Shown: piece by piece, positions 43,279 to 45,922 of the stretch
How positions within the stretch are numbered: position 1 is the first letter of the stretch
How the letters are laid out: every line of letters begins with the position of its first letter
Source of the DNA: an uncultured Kiloniella sp.
GTDB taxonomy: Bacteria; Pseudomonadota; Alphaproteobacteria; Kiloniellales; Kiloniellaceae
Reading direction: 5' to 3'
Length of the DNA stretch: 45,922 nt
NCBI RefSeq assembly: GCF_937128705.1
Contig: NZ_CAKZMP010000119.1
Coordinates: forward strand, 1-45,922
The notes under the pieces: model-generated
Database searches by the model: none
The model's input: the letters and a program-made list of their open reading frames with translations, nothing else
What the model was told of the DNA's origin: nothing
Translations under genes and position numbers: made by a program

Positions 43279-44865
43279 TCAACTTTCCCGTGATTGGGTG
43301 CGCCAGCGTTTAAGGGCATAGTTGATGTGGTTGGCATCAAAGCGGTCTTCAGCCCAGTTTTTGGCGAAGCTTGCGGTGTTACTTTCGGGCAACTCGTTCG
43401 CCGAGAGTTCATGGAATCTGATCCGGGTTGGGAAGTTTACGCCCTCACCAACAACAATTGCTTCCTGATTTCGAAGAGAAGGAAGCGATTTCAAAAGGCT
43501 GGATGATGACTGTGGCAATGTGCGTTGTACAAACATTTGATCACGCTCGTTACTCATCCGTAGCGAGAACATCGTATTACACTGCGAGAGGATGGTTTCT
43601 GAAAGTTCGGATGGTCTTTGGGTGATCAATCCCAATGAAACACCATACTTTCGGCCTTCCTTGGCAATTTGCTCAAGAGCTTTGCGCGTCGGGGCAAAGC
43701 CTGAATTTTTATCATAGGGCACATAGCGGTGGGCTTCTTCGCAAACCACGAGAATGGGGATAGGGTCATGCCTGTGTCCCCACACGGCAAGATCAAACAT
43801 GGTCCGACATAGAAGGGATACCATGACATCCACAACTTCGGACGGCACACCGGACAAATCGAAAATTGAAACCGGCTTGCCATCATTAGGAATACGCATG
43901 AGCTGAGAGAGGATATAGCTCATGTTATCGCGTAGGGCGACGTTCCCGAACATAAAGGCATAACGACGATCCCCACGAAGGTTTTCCAAGCGGTTTTTCA
44001 GGCGTTGAAATGGCGCGAGTTGTTCTGGTTTACCTAGCTGCCCCATCATTTCGTCAATTCGATGGACAAGATCAGATAGTTTATAGGGGACAGGGGTATC
44101 AACGGTTAGGGTGTTGGCATCTTCGCCCTGTTCACCCCAATTTAACTTTGCCGTTAAAATCGCATCTTTAAGGATACCTGCCTCAATATTGCGCGCTGTT
44201 GGTTCTTTACTACAGAAAATTTCAACAGACTCTTCAAAGTTTAAAAGCCAATAGGGAAGACGTAATGATTCAGGGCTAAGAGATTCTGCCTTATCCTTGA
44301 AGGCCGCTGAATATTCATTGTGTGGATCAATAAGAATGATGTGACCACAGGGATGGCTGTCGAGGATGGATTTCAGGATCACGGTTAGCGAGCAGGATTT
44401 TCCGCTACCTGTTGTGCCGAGGATTGCAAAGTGCTTCCCCAAAAGGGCATCGGTCATGATATAGGCGGGAAGCTTCCGTTCTTGAGACAGGGCACCGACA
44501 GTAAAACAGGGTTTGTCTGGGCGGGCATAAATTTCCGCAAGTTCATCCGTTTGGACGGGTTCGACCTCTGCCCCCAGTACAGGAAAGCGGGAAACGCCAC
44601 GCTGAAAACCCGGCAGCTCGCCTTTGTCTGGGTTGATCAGTTTTTCCCCCAGAAGATCAATGGACATCACCTTGACGTCATTGGGACTTGGTGGATGAGA
44701 AGGTTTGGGAATTTCCATGTCACTGATCAAGCCGAAGGCGATAGCAGTTTCCGACTGGATTCTGATCATATCTCCGATTGTCGGAAGATCGACGTCGGGC
44801 GCAACAGAGGCCGATAAACTGTCGCCGCTGATAGATGTGACATAACCGATGGTGTTTGTGGACAC
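43279..44865 (-). CDS. HerA-like P-loop ATPase (DUF87 family)
   Basis: The 528-residue protein has an N-terminal HAS-barrel-like part (TIGYVTSISGDSLSASV, about 1-90), a Walker A (LGTTGSGKSC, 149-158), the HIILIDPHNEYSAAF strand, a Walker B (ILVVCEEAHRYVP) and the arginine-finger/sensor region KYGVSLGLITQRPSELSETILSQCN. These are HerA/FtsK-type hexameric DNA translocases. No NurA-like nuclease or SIR2 is next to it, so it is probably the housekeeping alphaproteobacterial DUF87 ATPase rather than a defence system. It is divergent from lepA across 235 bp. Confidence 0.92.
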   Translation of the reverse strand: MSTNTIGYVTSISGDSLSASVAPDVDLPTIGDMIRIQSETAIAFGLISDMEIPKPSHPPSPNDVKVMSIDLLGEKLINPDKGELPGFQRGVSRFPVLGAEVEPVQTDELAEIYARPDKPCFTVGALSQERKLPAYIMTDALLGKHFAILGTTGSGKSCSLTVILKSILDSHPCGHIILIDPHNEYSAAFKDKAESLSPESLRLPYWLLNFEESVEIFCSKEPTARNIEAGILKDAILTAKLNWGEQGEDANTLTVDTPVPYKLSDLVHRIDEMMGQLGKPEQLAPFQRLKNRLENLRGDRRYAFMFGNVALRDNMSYILSQLMRIPNDGKPVSIFDLSGVPSEVVDVMVSLLCRTMFDLAVWGHRHDPIPILVVCEEAHRYVPYDKNSGFAPTRKALEQIAKEGRKYGVSLGLITQRPSELSETILSQCNTMFSLRMSNERDQMFVQRTLPQSSSSLLKSLPSLRNQEAIVVGEGVNFPTRIRFHELSANELPESNTASFAKNWAEDRFDANHINYALKRWRTQSRES

Positions 44866-45100
44866 GGGTAAAATTCCCTCAAGAAAAACCTAACTATTTC
44901 AATATTAGCGTGGAAAAGTTTACAGGGGATTTAAAGGGGAGCTATAGGAGCAAATGTTCCATATTTTACTTTGTCTTTTATACGTGGGAGTGCGCATCCC
45001 CATTATTTTACCGCTGCAACCCCGCTATGATGCAGAGATAGATTGCGCATTCCTGCTTTAGGGCTTATCTTCCGCACGATTATTGATAGGCATGAAGTTA
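44866..45100. promoter_or_regulatory. Divergent herA-like/lepA intergenic region
   Basis: The 235-bp space holds TATGAT (45026-45031), a likely -10 for lepA. A 35-codon ORF with AGGAG three bases before ATG 44954 ends at 45061 and encodes a hydrophobic start (MFHILLCLLYVGVRIP). It overlaps the promoter, so I do not call it a gene. Confidence 0.4.
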
Positions 45101-45922
45101 ATGGCTGATTTAAAACATATTCGAAATTTTTCAATTGTTGCGCACATCGACCACGGGAAATCTACCCTGGCGGATCGGTTGATTCAGCATTGTGGCGCGC
45201 TAAGCGACCGTGAAATGCAGGACCAGGTTCTGGATAACATGGAACTTGAGCGCGAGCGTGGCATCACCATCAAGGCCCAGACCGTGCGTCTGAACTACAA
45301 GGCCAAAGATGGCGAGGTCTATCAGCTCAATCTGATCGATACCCCCGGACACGTTGATTTCACCTACGAGGTCAGCCGTTCGCTTGCGGCCTGTGAAGGG
45401 TCGTTGCTACTGGTTGATGCATCGCAGGGTGTTGAGGCCCAAACGCTGGCGAATGTGTATCTGGCGATTGATAATGATCATGATATCATCCCTGTGCTCA
45501 ACAAGATCGATTTGCCTGCGGCGGAACCTGACCGTGTGCGCGAACAGATTGAAGAAGTTATCGGCATCGACGCGACAGATGCATTAACCGTTTCCGGGAA
45601 AACTGGCGAAGGTATCGAAGCCGTTCTGGATGCTATTGTCGAAAAATTGCCAGCCCCAATTGGTGATCCCGATGACAAGCTGAAAGCTTTGCTGGTCGAT
45701 AGCTGGTACGACAGCTATCTCGGCGTGATTACGCTGGTGCGTGTGGTTGATGGTGTGATCAAACCGGGTATGAAAATCCGTATGATGGGAACGGGAACCA
45801 CGCACCTTGTGGATGCAGTTGGTGCTTTCTCACCAAAGCTGACCAAGCTCAAAGAGCTCCGCGCTGGTGAGATCGGCTATATCACGGCGGGTATCAAACA
45901 AATTACCGATACGAAGGTCGGG
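45101..45922 (+). CDS. lepA: Elongation factor 4 (LepA), N-terminal part (runs off the window end)
   Basis: The visible 274 codons are the GTPase domain and start of domain II. G1 is AHIDHGKST, the switch region is [14 protein letters not shown]3 is DTPGH and G4 is NKID, which separate LepA from EF-G. LepA is a ribosome-associated translational GTPase. ATG 45101 gives the usual [15 protein letters not shown] start with GATAGG about 10 nt upstream; ATG 45092 is in frame. The remaining C-terminal half lies outside the window. Confidence 0.96.
   Translation, partial: MADLKHIRNFSIVAHIDHGKSTLADRLIQHCGALSDREMQDQVLDNMELERERGITIKAQTVRLNYKAKDGEVYQLNLIDTPGHVDFTYEVSRSLAACEGSLLLVDASQGVEAQTLANVYLAIDNDHDIIPVLNKIDLPAAEPDRVREQIEEVIGIDATDALTVSGKTGEGIEAVLDAIVEKLPAPIGDPDDKLKALLVDSWYDSYLGVITLVRVVDGVIKPGMKIRMMGTGTTHLVDAVGAFSPKLTKLKELRAGEIGYITAGIKQITDTKVG

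Noticed and set aside
43279..44865. HerA-like gene as part of a known SIR2-HerA or NurA-HerA system
   Set aside because: No SIR2 or NurA gene is adjacent on either side.
44954..45061. A 35-codon hydrophobic ORF upstream of lepA
   Set aside because: AGGAG is only 3 nt before the ATG and the frame overlaps the likely lepA -10, so it is probably chance.
1..45922. tRNA, rRNA, CRISPR arrays, insertion sequences, prophage and toxin-antitoxin pairs
   Set aside because: No cloverleaf, no repeat-spacer pattern, no transposase or integrase motif and no toxin-antitoxin pair was seen in any gap or gene.

Overview
The window reads as a chromosomal segment of a moderately AT-rich alphaproteobacterium. 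The evidence is the alphaproteobacterial gene order kdsD-lptC-lptA-lptB-rpoN-hpf-ptsN, an hsp20-DUF1150 pair, a short one-domain RNase D, an NDUFA9-like NAD-binding protein, and an FzlA-like GST-fold protein. A marine Rhodospirillales/Kiloniellales-type organism is my best guess, but the sequence does not fix the genus. I see no rRNA, tRNA, CRISPR array, insertion sequence or prophage.

Layout. 1-1.7 kb: the 5' part of a SulP anion transporter (minus) and a sensor-less histidine kinase (plus). 1.7-3.1 kb: a DnaA-box-like cluster, then a heat-shock unit of hsp20 and a DUF1150 gene, headed by a ROSE-like RNA thermometer and a sigma-32-like promoter. 3.1-10.1 kb (minus): rnd, kdsD, lptC, lptA, lptB, rpoN, hpf, ptsN, joining LPS precursor synthesis and transport with sigma-54 and nitrogen-PTS control. 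A previously unlisted 23-codon ORF with a strong Shine-Dalgarno sits in the hpf leader. 10.3-17.4 kb (plus): an NDUFA9-like protein, then gltD-gltB (glutamate synthase). 17.5-21.6 kb: a small orphan ORF, an ArsR-type regulator divergent from the FzlA-like gene, a TPR protein, an SDR protein and a cupin. 21.7-23.8 kb (minus): a MarR-GNAT fusion regulator with azlC-azlD (branched-chain amino acid export) and a near-perfect operator palindrome. 23.9-27.1 kb: an alpha/beta hydrolase, a GT4 glycosyltransferase and a PLP D-cysteine desulfhydrase/ACC deaminase-like enzyme.

27.3-40.7 kb is a translation block: thrS, infC (apparent AUA start), then rpmI, rplT, a lipoprotein gene, pheS and pheT. The block is split by an FAD oxidoreductase and an AcrAB-type RND pump. 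40.9-45.9 kb: a stress-type membrane protein, an unrecognised helical protein, a nucleotidyltransferase, a HerA-like ATPase, and the start of lepA, which runs off the window.

I did not find a clear new multi-gene system. The best leads are small and regulatory: the hpf-leader ORF, the ROSE-like thermometer, the AUA start of infC, a leader ORF before rpmI, a palindrome upstream of the RND pump, and the DnaA-box cluster. All function calls rest on motif reading; no database search was run.
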